The translations under genes were made by a program, and so were the position numbers. A model generated the notes under the pieces. It was not told the origin of the DNA. It saw only the letters and a program-made list of their open reading frames with translations, and made no database searches. A stretch of 64,000 nt of DNA from Angiostrongylus vasorum. Taxonomy: Eukaryota; Nematoda; Chromadorea; Rhabditida; Metastrongylidae. The stretch's first letter is position 1, and each line of letters opens with the position of its first letter. The stretch is taken from contig JADANN010000352.1 of the NCBI GenBank assembly GCA_018806985.1, positions 868,001 to 932,000 of the forward strand, written 5' to 3'. This document shows, piece by piece, positions 11,308-24,139 of the stretch.

Positions 11308-11565
11308 GGCGTGTAGCGCAGTGGTTGGAGAGGCCCTGCAATACACATTAGCTCGATCCCAGCGCCCTAGCCTCACCAAGTCGGCAAATTGCTACCATAT
11401 TTATCTGGGAGGATAGCAGCACTGGCTCGATACATCGGTAGGCCACCGATAGTCATTGTAAAGGCCAGATATGCATTCAATCACCTCTACCGATGATTAA
11501 TGAAGCCGAACGTATGGTTCACCTTCAGGGATTGATCAACGTCGAGAGCTTTATCTTTTTACCCT
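11308..11565 (+). mobile_element. SINE-A copy
   Basis: Head GGCGTGTAGCGCAGTGG (good A box), B-box-like AGCTCGATCCC, body CTCACCAAG (with a short deletion after it), tail GTCGAGAGCTTTATC. It forms an inverted pair with the copy starting 127 bases downstream. Confidence 0.8.
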
Positions 11566-11691
11566 TTTTGCCGTAATTTGCAAATAACTGCCTCATATTG
11601 CATAAAGATTGCACTTTTATTAAAGAATATTCCCTACACAGAATTTATAATGTTTATCTATAGTGATATGCAATATATACTTCTGGCCTAA

Positions 11692-11968
11692 AGGATAAAA
11701 AAGGATGAGGCTTTCGGCGTTGATCAATCGCTCAGGGATGTGCCATGCATTCGACTTCATTAAGCATCATTTGGAGGTGATTGAATGCACACCTGGCCTT
11801 TACTCGCGGTGGCCTGCCGATGTACCGAGGCAGTGATGCTGTCGTCCCAGACAAGTCCGGTACCAATTTGCCAACTCCGGAAGGATGGAAAGCTTGGTGG
11901 GCCAGGGGCGCGGGAATCGGTCTTATGTGTATTGCAGGGCGCCTCCGACCACTGCGCCATACGCGCCC
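11692..11968 (-). mobile_element. SINE-A copy, inverted relative to its neighbour
   Basis: Nearly full length. The complement of 11925-11968 reads GGCGCGTATGGCGCAGTGG, and a B box with adjoining GCGCCCC follows. With the copy at 11308-11565 it can form a ~260-bp hairpin in any read-through transcript. Confidence 0.8.
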
Positions 11969-13215
11969 ATTATAGTTCTGGCATAGGGTTTACAATCGTT
12001 ATCAACAATCCTTATGTCGAATTTATATCATTACTTACAGTCATGTACAGTGTACACTTTCTATAACATCAACACATATCTCCGTTTCTTTGATATTGGT
12101 TGGTTCTCTTCTTCCAGAGCACGGTTAGTGGATAGCAGAGATACACTGTTTTCTTCTAGGTTGCTCAGGCATACTTCCCATTTGAAATCGCTCAGCCCAA
12201 TTTTCTGCACGTAGTAGCAGTAGATTCTTCATGTTTTCACCAAACATTCGCATAAGGAAATGGAAGAACAACTTCATACGCCTAAACTATGGGTGAAAAT
12301 AAGTTTCCATAGCAATGGCGGACGAAAAAGTGCGCGCTATTTATTTATTGTGCCAAGATACGGAGAATGGGCGCAGATCTAATCGCTAGTATCAACAAAT
12401 AGCTCCCATCTTTCCATGTTTCTTCTGCACATGTTAGTCAAGTGCGTATTCCTCAAACAAACAGAATACTTTTTTCAATATCAGACCGAGTGTCGTCAAA
12501 GAGTATGTTCCGGCAAGCCAATACTAAGCTTGACTTGCCTCATCAATGTCCGCAGTCTCTTCATTATCATTGTTCTTGAGGAGTTAATCGGACAGAATTT
12601 GGAATTCCCTCATTCACTGACCTGATTCTACTAATGCTTCAATTTTTGAACAATTCCCTAATCACGCATAAGGTGATGGTGTGCGGAAGACTACCATGGA
12701 ACAGGAAAAGAACAAAGGTGGATACCTTAGAAAAGGAAGAGAAACGACAAGAAAACGGATGATTTATGTATGGCCGTTAGTTGCTGTACAGATTATTAAC
12801 ATGGAAAGACAAAAAGAGTGAACGTTTGTAAACAGTGCATACTGTCTAATCGGGCAGACAGTATCTTGTGATCGACATCTTCATTTGGACTTGTTCTCCT
12901 TCACTAGCTCTCTACTACTGACCATCGTCATCCAAGTGCTCGTCTTCCAGTCTCTTTCTTCAGATTGCTTCAGGTTTTCTTTAGATTCAAGGCACTGTCA
13001 CTGCCACAAAGTTCTTCCGTTTCACATTCGTTCAAAGATCCGTCGGAGTGGAATCCGCTCTGCGACAATGTGGTCGAAGCATACAATAATGTTCTTTCTG
13101 ACCATTATCTCCCTAACCACAGATAATTCATTTATTTGCTATCGTTATTATGGATCATACTAGCAGTGTAGAACTGGAGGATATAAAAAACATAAAAAAG
13201 ACACTGAACCATAAG
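11969..13215. other. No assignable feature
   Basis: No supported exon. Open frames here (for example at 12885-13163) have no recognisable motif and no good splice-site partners. Confidence 0.4.
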
Positions 13216-13218
13216 ATT

Positions 13219-13440
13219 GCTGAGATATTTTGCAGAACTCCGGACCGCAGGTGTTTGCGGTGGGGAGCGAACGCGCTATTGTCCTTTCCGGGGAGTAACG
13301 CTTTCACCACCACACCATGCGGGTCCTTCGTTTCGCTTGTCTCTCGGCTAGTTCTTAAAGGACAATAGCGCGTTCGTTCACCACCGCAAACACCTGCGGT
13401 CCGGAGTTTTGCAAAATATCTCAGCAATGTTGTGGTTGTA
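13219..13440. mobile_element. Foldback MITE M, centre-deleted inverted pair
   Basis: The left arm 13219-13354 runs from GCTGAGATATTTTGCAGAAC to TCTCGGCTAGTTCT. It is joined directly to a truncated inverted right arm, 13356-13425, which starts at AAAGGACAATAGCGCGTTCG. The normal centre of the family and the inner half of the right arm are missing. TIR-proximal sequence is present on both sides. Confidence 0.8.
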
Positions 13441-14006
13441 TTTCGCGTAATAACCTACCATGAAAAGTATAGAAGGCAGAAAATAAAAAAGTAAAGTACA
13501 CTGAACCATAATTCCGATATCGTAGAATAACATGCGGAGAGCAGACAGAACCGCTTTTGTTTGGTGAACGAGTTTTTTTCTCCATTTTTTTTTCTTGCAA
13601 AGAGTTCGATATGTTTCCAGAACAGGAGACATACACGGAAGAACATGGGAGACATGTAAACATGAAGAAACGCGGAAAATATGTGAAAGAGTCGAGTTAT
13701 TGGCCGAAAAGCACAAGGGAGAGCGGTGTCTTTTTGGGGAGTGCATAGTGATTCAAATCACTATGCACTCCCCAAAATACAAAGTGATCCCAATCTGTAC
13801 AGCAAGTAAGTGTTATAGATGAGCTTCTCGACATTTTTTTAGGAGAGGGGGTAATCCTAGTGACAATCGTCATCCCTCGAGCAGCAGCCGAGCCCACAGC
13901 CCGAAAAGTTCGACGACCCTTCATGGATGGGGTGTTCGAGGAAAAGAGTCGAATGCAAGAAGTACCGGAATCAACGTAGTGTGTTATGTGTGACATCACG
14001 TTATGT

Positions 14007-14008
14007 AA

Positions 14009-14055
<47 letters not shown>
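14007..14055 (+). repeat. (AAAT)n microsatellite
   Basis: About twelve uninterrupted copies of the tetranucleotide AAAT. Confidence 0.95.
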
Positions 14056-14990
14056 GCAATTCCTGATGGAGAATGAATTCCGCTGGGTGTCTCCTTCCGA
14101 CACGTGGAAACAACGCTACGATGGAACGATAAAGCATTGAGGAGAATGGAGCATAAAGAAGCTAATTTGTGACCTCTATATTTGTTCTCAATAACGACTT
14201 TGTTAATCCACCGTCTTGAGCAGCTTGGCTTCATCTTTTGTTATCTAGAAGAATGCAAAAGTGGCCATAAAATAGCGATACTGCGATACAAGACCAAAGA
14301 GATGTTTATAACTGGCTAACCTCAGTGGTCTAACTTCTACTTACTGCCTATTCTTTTTTTTCTGGCTGATAGAAAGGTAAAGTAACTACCTCGAACTGTG
14401 TCTTGGAAAGCAAGTGACCCCTCGGTAAGGTAATCACGGGGCCGAAGCCCAGCTGAGGTTCCGAGTTTTCCTTATATCTCGGCAGCTTTGTGGTTGCAGC
14501 TATCATTAATCTGTAAGCAGTCTATCGTGTTATTCTTAGCAAAACTGGTAAATGTTTTTAATAAATAGCAGCCCTTAGGTGGTAAATCAAGTGCCTAAGA
14601 GGATGTAACGCAACTGATTACATCTACATCGTCGCGTACCTTTTATCAAGTATCAGGCAAGTTTAGCTACGCATTATCAACAATATAAAATTATACCGGT
14701 ACTCTTCTTTAAGGACCTTTCGGGATCTCCATGGCATTTCAATTGCGGAAGGAGGTTATTGTTGTTTTTACGAGAATAAGATTTCAAAGGACGCTAATGA
14801 AGATATCTCACAAGGAGCTCATCGTTTACGATGAAGTGAACTGTTTTCATCAAATAACCTAGCTGTGTAACGTCCCTGATTGAGAATCGAGCGCGTACAA
14901 CAATTTGGAACATATTACTGCAAAGCCTTTGGTAGCACAGGTTCCAGTAATTCACTGCTTGATGAGTAGATGAGGGGTTGTTACTACACT
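14056..14990. other. Mostly unassigned; weak family-M remnant
   Basis: Around 14430-14515 a faint family-M trace remains (GAGGTTCCGAGTTTTCC, then ATATCTCGGCAGCTTTGTGG). The rest has no supported exon or repeat. Confidence 0.3.
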
Positions 14991-14999
14991 ATTTATTCC

Positions 15000-16080
15000 C
15001 TATAACGGACGTTTCAACGGTTTCGCCTTCTTCGGATCCTGGAAAGGTTAAATTGGCACGCAATCCGCACAGTCAAACGCTTTCAAAATCCAAACAGAAA
15101 AAAATATGCAGTACATAAGTTTCAGTCATTGGGGGAACATCTTCTTTTAAGCACTCACAGTTTTCTTGTTTGCAAATCTTGCAATGTTACTTTTTTAATT
15201 TTAATTTACTTGATGGAGACTGGCTGCTGGGAGTCATGGATTAGGGATGTGCTTGGCTGAGGTCAAAGAATCAGCCTGAGGTATAGCGCGAATTCAAGCC
15301 TTATCATAAGCCACTTCTTGTAGTTCAATTTTCGATTTTTGGAAATAATCCGCAGCGCCTCATCGATTTCACGCTGTGGTATTTTAGATTCGTGCGCGAG
15401 GATCATCATTCAACGATAGAACTAGCTAGAGATAGGCGAAACGAAGGACCAGCATAGTGTGATGGCGAACGCGTTAGCCCCCCGGAAAGGGTGAGAGCGC
15501 GTTTGTACCTCACCGCAGACACCTGCGGTCCGGAGTTTTGCAAATATCTCAACATGTCTGTTGTTTTAAAATCTTCTCCGTTATGCATTCATGTCCTAGA
15601 CGTTGGAGTGTCCAATCTGGCTCTGAGTTTCCTAACCAGGTTCTCTTCTACACGAACGCAGAATGGTCTACCCATTTCGCCAACGGGTTCGTCCTCATAC
15701 GCTTTACAAGAGATGTGGTGCACCGTAACCGAACTCATGCAATAACGGTCTCTACCGTTAGGGCACATTATGCAATTCTACGTTGTGCATAGACGGTCAT
15801 ACAAGCTATTGCGAATTTGCTGGTGTCTCAGAGTGTTTAATGGTATTTCATTCACTGGTACTGATTTCAGTATACGGGCTCTTTTTATGCATAACTGTGT
15901 TGGTTCCGTTGGAAATGAAAAATAGCTTGGTAGATATGACCTTATTCGTGCCAGATTTATCGTTTTGGAGCGTTTTAGGGAGCATTTTCTCTCAAAGACG
16001 ATCATACCAGTCAAACGAGAGTCGTTTACGTGCTAGAAGAGTCAAAGGTCACCAGGCAAGGCGTGCTTGGAGAATTTGAG
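15000..16080 (-). mobile_element. Penelope-like element P1, GIY-YIG endonuclease end, interrupted by MITE
   Basis: On the minus strand, from ~16010 down to ~15580, the frame reads SLYDRLCTT, then a CIMCPNGRD..C zinc-knuckle-like block, then HHISCKAYEDEPVGEMGRPF and CVRVEENL. This matches the GIY-YIG endonuclease domain of Penelope-like elements, where the usual form is ISC..C...YIGETGRPL..R..EH. A family-M MITE (15405-15560) interrupts it. The terminal part with a decayed hammerhead-like block (15005-15038, stem GGCG/CGTT) follows. Stops break the frame, so this is a pseudogene. Confidence 0.65.
15405..15560 (+). mobile_element. Foldback MITE M arm inside P1
   Basis: Contains ACTAGCTAGAGATAGGCGAA, CGAACGCGTTAGCCCCC, CACCTGCGGTCCGGAGTTTT and GCAAATATCTCAACATG, the same order as the M right arm. 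It splits the P1 element, so it probably inserted later. Confidence 0.75.
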
Positions 16081-16799
16081 GGAATCTTTTGCGAGCCTTG
16101 TTTTGTGCTACAGTCAAGTAGGTTAAAGTAAAAGATTCTTGGTTAAAAACTGCACTAGAATGTACCGATAGGTTCTAGCTCAGTGTTTCAATGGAATGGA
16201 GGTATTCTTCTTGTTAGCTACCGTTTGGAAAAGGTGTGAATTTCGTGGAGTAGATTAAATTACTAACTGATCTTTTGAGTCCGATGCGCTTTCACCAGTG
16301 AACTGTCGTTTCTGCAAACCCATTTCACTAGTTCTATTTGAAACTTGTTCTCCATAAACTGGCTAATAAAAAGTGGAAAATCCTGGTAAGTAATTCCATG
16401 AAATTATTCTTTCATCTTTCACAGCTTTATAGTTCTTTACGAAACGTCGCATGGAATCCAATATTTTAGAGTATACTATTCTATTCCGTTTGGTGGATTT
16501 CGTACTGGGAACGACTAGAGATGTAGGGATGTAAGAGAATCGATTTTAGTAATTCTATCGTGCGTGACTGAAGAAGCTAAATCGTTAGAACGAGTATTAT
16601 TATGGTGGTTTTTTTTTCCCAAGCCTCTTCTAAGTCGTCGAGTAATTAAGCTGTAATCTACCGTAATCCTTTTTACCAGCTTGCATAATTGGAGCTAGAA
16701 GAGCTCTGACTGAAGTGTTCTTGAAAAAAAAACACCTGGGAATCATAAAACTATCTAGGAAAGAGAGACATTGCTGTGCGAATCATGTTTTATAAGGCG

Positions 16800-17075
16800 T
16801 AAAGGTTAAAGACGTTAAAGCGCTCGTCGTTGACTAACCTCCGAGGTTATGCTTCATACATTCATCTCCGTTGCTAGTCTCGTAGAGGTGATTGAATTCA
16901 GTAACTTTCAGGAGCCTTCCGATTTATAAATAAAATGTTTTTTGTCCTCCCTGACAAGTCTGGCAACAACTTGCGACACCGGAGAAGTGGAATTCTTGTT
17001 AAGTTCTGGGCACGGCCTCGAACTAACGGTCACGTTTGTGTTGTATAGCACCCTTTACCACTGTTCTACGTGCTG
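16800..17075 (-). mobile_element. SINE-A, strongly diverged copy
   Basis: Keeps the family order on the minus strand: TTAAAGCGCTCGTCGTTGAC for the tail, a block near GAGGTGATTGAAT, CCTGACAAGTCTGG, and an eroded head near 17040-17075. This is one of the oldest-looking SINE-A copies here. Confidence 0.55.
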
Positions 17076-19385
17076 CTTCAGTACTTTCATAAAAAATTGA
17101 ACTCTAAAATTACAAAAAAGAGATATGTTAAATAGTTTACGTCACCTATTGCGTTTAGGTAGAACGTAGTGAAAAGGATGATAATTGGATGTATAATTGC
17201 GAATGGTGCGATCGTTTTGCGATATTTCCATAGAAACGCACTAAAGCATTGACTTATCTCGGATATATACACAACTGACCTTATTACATTTTTTTCCTTC
17301 CTGTCTATTCCGGCAACCAAACATCATAACCACGCCAATACTTTCCTTATGCTACAATAACACTGATGTCTCTCGTAAGAAAAATCATGTGGTTCCAACC
17401 AGTTAATCAAGTCGACCAGTACTTTCCAGAGATTGGATTCATTTCCATGCTTCGCTCCTATTTCACTTCAGTACTTTCCAGAAAATTCTCAATGAGCTTC
17501 AATGAACTACCTTTTTCTTTAATATTCTTGGTGTAATGATATGAAAGTAGTTCGTCGTTATAAATTGGAATCCTTCTAAGAACAGTTTTACTTTACTTTT
17601 TTAGCATTTTGTATCCGACCTTAATTTGCAGAGTAAAAGAGATTTCTGTATGAGTGTGTTCCCGTGAATTAAAGCATTTCTAAGTTCGATATTTCTACAA
17701 CTCACTTTTCTTCAAGTTTATTAATATGAATAACACATTATTCTATCAGTTTCGTTGCTCTGCCTCTTCGAGACCGTTCCTAGAAGGAGAATATACACTC
17801 GGACATGTACTTCAAGTTCCATAAGCAAGAGCAAAGCAATTCGATGGGGTCACTGAGTGATCCAGACACGGGGAACGAAAACCCCTCTCTACGATCCACC
17901 AAGACTGGCCAGTACCTGTGGTGATGATTAAAGAAACGCTTTGTATGCGTTTGTCAGAATTTCAAAGAGCAAATCTTTGCCTAAATGGCAAAATTCTAGT
18001 CGATTGGAAATCACGCTCTAACCTGGATGACGTATGATCAACGTACATTGTCATTTTATCATTTTTAAAGAAATCATCACTTTTTAAATGGCAACGAGCT
18101 TGCTTTGTCATTTTCAAAAGGATCTCAAAGCGATGTAATAGACGTCATAGGGAGAGGGAGCCTGGCAGTGTCATTGTTCAATTCTTTTTAGGTGAACAGC
18201 AATGAGATTCAGCAAATACAAATGATGTTACGGTATCCGAACTGCGTCTTTTCTTGTGAATCTTTTTGCGGAAAAACATTAGAAAACTGGCTTGAAGTTT
18301 ACTAAAAATCTTACAGTGAAGACAACCATATGCTATAACTGAGGGTTCGACGTTGTGGAGAGGCCATGTGTTTCATTTGTAATACCGTTAATCAGCTTCT
18401 TCATTGAGCTCACTGTAGAAAACGAAGAGGTAACAATTATAGAACCAGGGTACTTATTTTTTACTTAATTTGATGAGAAGGTGGTCATACATAGCTTACT
18501 ATGCTTGCAGTTCGGAATGGGTTGTTGAATTCTTTGACTTAGGTGCGCTCCTAGTAATGAATCCCTTGTACTACATCGTCGTTTTCCATGAGGATCAGTG
18601 CTCATAACGATCAGGTGATAAACGGCGATAGGGTAGCTACATGAAACAATGTAATAACGTAGATTCTGGCGATAACTGTATTAATATCTGAATGGTGGAT
18701 GTATTTATATCTGTTTTTCTAAGTACCAGTAAAACGTAGTCGTTAAAGAGTTTGCTAGAGGTCTAAGCGATAACCTAGAACAAAAAAGAGGGCGTGCTGT
18801 GTCAGATGTTATCACACTCCGGGGAAGATGTATGAAATAGTTGATAACGATACTACTAAAAGGCTGCTGGTTGTAAGCAAGAAATCGAAAAAATGACTAG
18901 GCTTATCAAAAGCATCATAATTAATTTTGCTAGGAAATACATTTCAAGGCTCCTAAACTGTTAGGATAACTAGAATTTACCGCTGTTGTGAAGGAATACT
19001 TGAAAGGACGACTTCGTAACGAGCTTGTATGTGACGGACAACAGGGAAATTGTGCCATACTTGTCGATGTTGTGCAATTCTTCCTTCTTCTACCACGACT
19101 TAGTTCACGCAGGCCTCCTTGTAGCTGTCGAAGAGATCAGAGTAGATGTTGTTAATGAATTCCTCTCTTCTAGACGTAATAATTACTTCGCGTGGATGTC
19201 GAAAAGTATCGATTCTGCTTTTTGTAGTTGGTGAGAGTTTGTTACGTGTTACGAATGCTCTTCTCATTTCCTTCATTAGTTAACAGTGCTGATCCTCTTC
19301 TAGAAAATTCTCTTCCCACCATTCTTAACTTTGTATTTGTCACAGGATTTCAAAAGAATTTAGTCTTATACTTTTATGCTGGCAG
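17076..19385. other. No assignable feature
   Basis: Over 2 kb of AT-rich DNA with short open frames, no domain motif and no recognised repeat. Confidence 0.4.
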
Positions 19386-19389
19386 TTGT

Positions 19390-19545
19390 TAGCCGTTGTG
19401 GCTCAAAGTGAGTGTATAGCAAGCAAACCTGGCATCGATTTACCCACCTCGAATAAGTGGAACGCTTGGTTGACACCACGTGAGGTCGAACGACCAAGAT
19501 TGCGTTAGTGCACAGCATCTATGACCACTTGGCTTCACTGACCTT
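19390..19545 (-). mobile_element. Possible tRNA-like SINE remnant
   Basis: The complement shows a SINE-like head near 19540 (GAAGCCAAGTGGTCATAGATGC), a block ACCAAGCGTTCCAC resembling the SINE body, and an eroded B box. Too decayed to assign to SINE-A or SINE-B. Confidence 0.3.
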
Positions 19546-19599
19546 TGAATTAAACGCGATTTTTTTTATTCTTTAAATAAATAGAGTTGAAAAAACGTC

Positions 19600-21700
19600 C
19601 ACAACATTAACGATCACCTGTATCACCTGTAGTCCCGTTGATCATCGAGTGACTCGAGCGGGCGCCAGTAAATCTTCCATTTTTCGCTGTCGCGTGCAAG
19701 AGTAGCCCAGTGGGTTCTGCTCGCTCTAGGGACTCGCCGAGCATCATATTTCTCTTCTAGGCTTTTCGTGAAGAACTCTGACCATCGGGTCGGTGGTCTT
19801 CCTGCAGTACGTTTGACATCCCGAGGAATCCAGTCACTAACGGCTCTTGTCCATCGGTTGTCATTCATACGCATTACGTGACCGGCCGACTTTATCTTCG
19901 ACTGTTTGGGGCACAGAACGGCATCTTTGATTTTTTGATCGTTGACGCAGCTCGGAGCTTCGGATCCCATCCCTTACTTGTGTGAAACGGGATGCTCCTA
20001 GCATCGTCCTTTCGACTGCGCGTCCCATAACGCTGAGTGATCTTTCATCCTGTTTACGCAGCGACCAGGTTTCTAACGCATGCGTTGACGCAGGAAGTAC
20101 CGTTGAGTCGATAAGCTGGGCACGGAGTTAGGTGTTCTTTGTTCTCCTCACTATATCCTCGATGCACTTGAAAGCTCCCCAAGCCACTCGTTTCTTTCTG
20201 CCCAACTTTGGAGCTAAATCGTTCGTCATATTGATTTCTCGACTTAGATAGAGCTAACTGGAGCATTCGGAGAGATTCGTTCCGTTGAGCGTAAATAGGG
20301 CATACGAAACCATACCGTTCCTCATGAGCATCGTTTTTGTGATATTTAGTCAAAGACCAATCTTTCCACAGGCTTTGTCAAAGTCGGCAAGCATACGTTA
20401 CGCTTGGCTAATGTTTGGTGTTATAAGGACGATGTTATCAGCAAAGCGAAGATGGTGTAATTGCCGACCATCAATTTCCACTCCCATATTATCCCATTCC
20501 AGTACGCGCATGACGTTCTGGAGGGTGGCGGTAAATAATTTTGGCCAGATGGTATCGCCTAACCTAACTCCTCTTTTGAAGTCAATGTTAAAATCGTTGT
20601 AGAATACTGATATCTTGGTTGTGAAATTTTTGTACAGCTCACGAAAAATCTTTATGTACTGAGCAGGGACTCCTTGACTATCAAGGGCTTCCATGACTGT
20701 TTCTATCTCAATTGAATCAAGGGCCTTCTGTAAATCGATGAAAATGAGACAGGGCGGTCTTTTGTACTCTCGCGATACTTCAATGAGCCTTGTTATCGTG
20801 TGGATGTGGTTCACCGTACTGAATCCTTTTCGAAACCTTGCTTGCTCACATGACTGCCGTTCGTCCAATGTTCTGTCAATCCTGCTTAGGATGACTCGAG
20901 TGAAAAGTTTGTTGACGACAGACAGCAAGCAGATTGGGTAATAGTTGCCGATATCGTGGAGGTCACCCTTCTTGAACAATAACACGGTCTTGCTGGTCTT
21001 CCACTGAGTAGTGACTTTGCACGCAGACAGGTAACGTGTGAACAACCGAGCCAGTGTGTTTACGAGGACTGGCGCCCGGTGGTTCAGGTGTTCAGGTCTT
21101 ATCCTGTCTGGAGCTGGTGCTGTTCGATTTTTCACCGACGAAATAGCATGTCGGATTTTTGGAAGTGAGAACCGGTGATACAACATATCCATCCTCCTTT
21201 ATGTCATATGACGGGAGGTAGACGTGGCTATCGAAAAGATCTGAGTAGTATTCGTGATCGATTTCTCCATTGCCTTTCTGCACGCTGTAACTGTTCCTTC
21301 TGGGCGCCGGAGTGCAGTCACCTTGGTCTTGTAATTGGCGAAGCATCGGAGGGGTTTGCGAATGCTTTTCCCAGCTTCTGCAGCTTCGACCAGTACTGCT
21401 GCTCTTCTCTCCTTAAGATCTTCTTTTTATCGCCTGTCTGCATTGTTTTGCAAGTTCGGACGTTAGTTCGCGGTTGCCTGCAGCTCGTGCGATTCCACGC
21501 TGGCGTATCAGCTCGGGTGTTTTTGGAGACAGACGTCTCTTGATGACTTTCGAATTCTCAGCTTTCATAGCGTTAACGTGAAGTTGTTAAATGAGCCGAT
21601 CGTATTCTTCGTCGATGTTATCGACAACGGTATCTTCCCAACAGCCGACCAGTGAATCGGATAAGTCGTTTTTCGGTCATTATTTATAGTATTAATGCAA
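19600..21700 (-). mobile_element. RTE-type LINE, best preserved copy
   Basis: Minus strand. 21192-20398 encodes a 264-residue open stretch of RTE reverse transcriptase: LFKKGDLHDIGNY near the fingers, a palm with CLIFIDLQKALDS (usual form FIDFEKAFDS), and LRFADNIVLI where the active-site FADD is FADN. The equivalent of GV.QGD.ISP.LF is GVRLGDTIWPKLF. 19970-19623 encodes the C-terminal region with GHVMRMNDNRWTRAV, GRPPTRWSEFF and THWATLARD, typical of RTE tails. Upstream (21192-21700) is the decayed linker after the endonuclease. The FADN substitution and frame breaks show it is inactive. The 3' end has a short imperfect repeat of CAGGTGATA type (19610-19632). Confidence 0.9.
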
Positions 21701-23975
21701 GTAATAAATGTTAATCAGCAAATTGATTTCGTGAAATTTGTAACATAACGGTGACGTCAACCTTTGTTTTGACAGAATTCACGATCGCCGCTAAGATCGC
21801 CCGTATCACAGTTGGTTCATCAGCGAGCTGTCACCTCGAAACATCATGGGGACTGATCCTTTCTAGTTGTTGTGAAGCAAAAATCTGTCCTAATCACAAT
21901 GTTCTAACTTTCATTTACTGCCTATTCGTTTTATGGCAGGGCATTGCGTGGAATACAACTACAAGGAGGCTGAAAGATGTGCAAAACTCGGAACCTCAGA
22001 TGCCTTCGAGCACGCGACTACCTTTTCCAGGGGCGCGCATGCTATTCACAATAAAGTTACCTGTGTTCCGACGAAGACATGAATTCACCGGATTAATCGG
22101 TTCGATTGAAAGAGTTCCTTGTTAACTTAGAAAAGAGTTACCTTTTACTTCACAGAAAGCAACCAGACAGAAATAAATTTAGCTGCTTTCAATGGGACGC
22201 TTTTGAAGTAACAGTACAGGTAAGTGAATCCAAATTCACCGATGCAGTAACAAAAACAACTTCTTGCCCAACTTGTTAAGCTGTACAGACCTTAAAGGGT
22301 CTCAAAGGTTTTTTTCCTAATGACTACTTTCGTTAGAATTTTAATGGTTTTTGTTAGAAATAATTATGGCTTCTGTTCATATTTTGATGATGTCAGCAAC
22401 ACGGTAATCACTTTTGGATAATAAAAAATGAATAATTTCTACTGTTAAAATGAAATCCAATCAATGGCAAAAACTGTGTAGGCGATACATGTGCCCTTGT
22501 TAAATTACTAAACTGAGCTGGTCGCAGTCAATTTCGTATAGTAGATATATTAACAGATATCCCTGGTTTCACAGAAGAAAGGCCGAAAAAAGTGACGTCC
22601 AGGAAGTTTATTATTAACTTTTGCTTGTATTATGTGTTCCAGCACTTTTTGCTTCTTCTGCGAGACTTTTTTTGCCCTTATCTTTACTTTCACTTCTATG
22701 ATTTGTTTCGTCACAATTTTTTCCCGTTTCACGCTTACTACTTAAACTGGGAGTTCAATCTCGCTATGATTACATGTGTGCTCTCATGACTACTCAGATA
22801 ACTAAATCGGGCGAGAAGTGTCTGGAGTGTTTCCACAGTTCATCCTAATAACAGAAGTCTGTGTAGCTACACTATTTTTTTCTTATCCCATAGAATAAAA
22901 TATAGGTGAGTTCCGCCCTGTCTGGTGGATACTATAGTGTCCGTGGCGGTGTGGACCAAATGGCCGTATGAACCCTATAGTATCCAAATTTAGTTCAGTG
23001 GGTTAGAGGTTGTTTTGCCAGACTATGTATGCTCATTCCATACCTAATCGAAACAGAACGAAATAGGAATGAGACCAAAAGAACCATTCTCTACGCCTAC
23101 TGATTTACAAAAAAGCATCTTTTTCGAAAAAAGTCCATTAACTGGTAATTTGGCTAACAATTAACGGTTATTTCATTTTAATTCCTTTAATGGGTCGCGG
23201 TTGTTTTACGAAGTGTGTGGGTATGGAAAATCCCGAAATAGGCTCGACATAATCTGGAAAACACTTCCAGACATCAACGTATTTGCATAATAGACCACGG
23301 TAACGGGTAGTAAATAGTAGCATATTTATCATTCATATCAAAAAAAACGTAGGAGCAAAGTCCTACCTGCAATCGTGCTTTCTTAAATTCTCACAAGTAT
23401 TCTACTTATTGAGAAAAGATTTTTTATTGTTAAAAAAACCAGAAATTCCGCAGCCGAGGGAAAATTGTGCGTCACCACTTGGACTAGCCACGAAATACAG
23501 TACCTGAGGCAGAGTGGCTTTCTGTGAAATATAGCCGTAGAGAGTCTGTTTAACCGAGCTAAGACGTTGCCACGTGGATTGGGGGTAGAGCGTTAACGAG
23601 TGGTCAAAGCAACACCTTGCCTCATGGTGGACTGTATCACTAACCATTGCTAGGGGACCCTGCTTATATTTTGTATATCGACGGCAGTCCAGAATGCATA
23701 CAAGACGTTGAAAGCTGCTTCATTTATAATTAATTGATTGCTTTTCGTCTCATAACAAATTGTGCTGTTCCAGCAGTCCCTCTATCCACTTCGTCTCCTA
23801 GTGCCCATCATGTACGAAGGTTTTCAGATTTTCATCTGAATTCCGACAATGCTTGTAGATTTTTAGTCTATCTTATGAATATAGTTTAATGAGGCTTGAG
23901 TTAATTTTCCCTGGTATCCTTCAATAGCTCTACAACAGTCTTCACAAAATGTATCGCGTAACTTTGTGCATTGGA
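21701..23975. other. Mostly unassigned; one M remnant
   Basis: 21905-22035 keeps a diverged family-M outer arm (TTTACTGCCTATTCG, ATGGCAGGGCATT, GTGCAAAACTCGGAACC). Elsewhere no supported exon or repeat. Confidence 0.35.
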
Positions 23976-23984
23976 AGTAATTTT

Positions 23985-24095
23985 ACCCAGAGGGACGGAT
24001 AGGTCCATGGTTGGCCCGAGCTGGAATCGAACGAGTAGCTATAATGCGTATATTGAACAGCATCTTAAGCCACTGTAACTCACAAAACCGCTCTT
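23985..24095 (-). mobile_element. Partial tRNA-like SINE head
   Basis: The complement reads GTGAGTTACAGTGGCTTAAG, then ~30 bases on, a B box CGTTCGATTCC that fits GGTTCGANTCC well. It lacks a foldable tRNA cloverleaf, so it is more likely a SINE head than a tRNA gene. Confidence 0.45.
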
Positions 24096-24139
24096 CAAAT
24101 CTCGACATTTAGCACGCTACTTCCTTGATTAGCAAACAG

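Noticed and set aside
12885..13163. 92-codon open frame with hydrophobic start
   Set aside because: The start looks like a signal peptide, but the rest has no motif, no splice support and no similarity to anything recognised.
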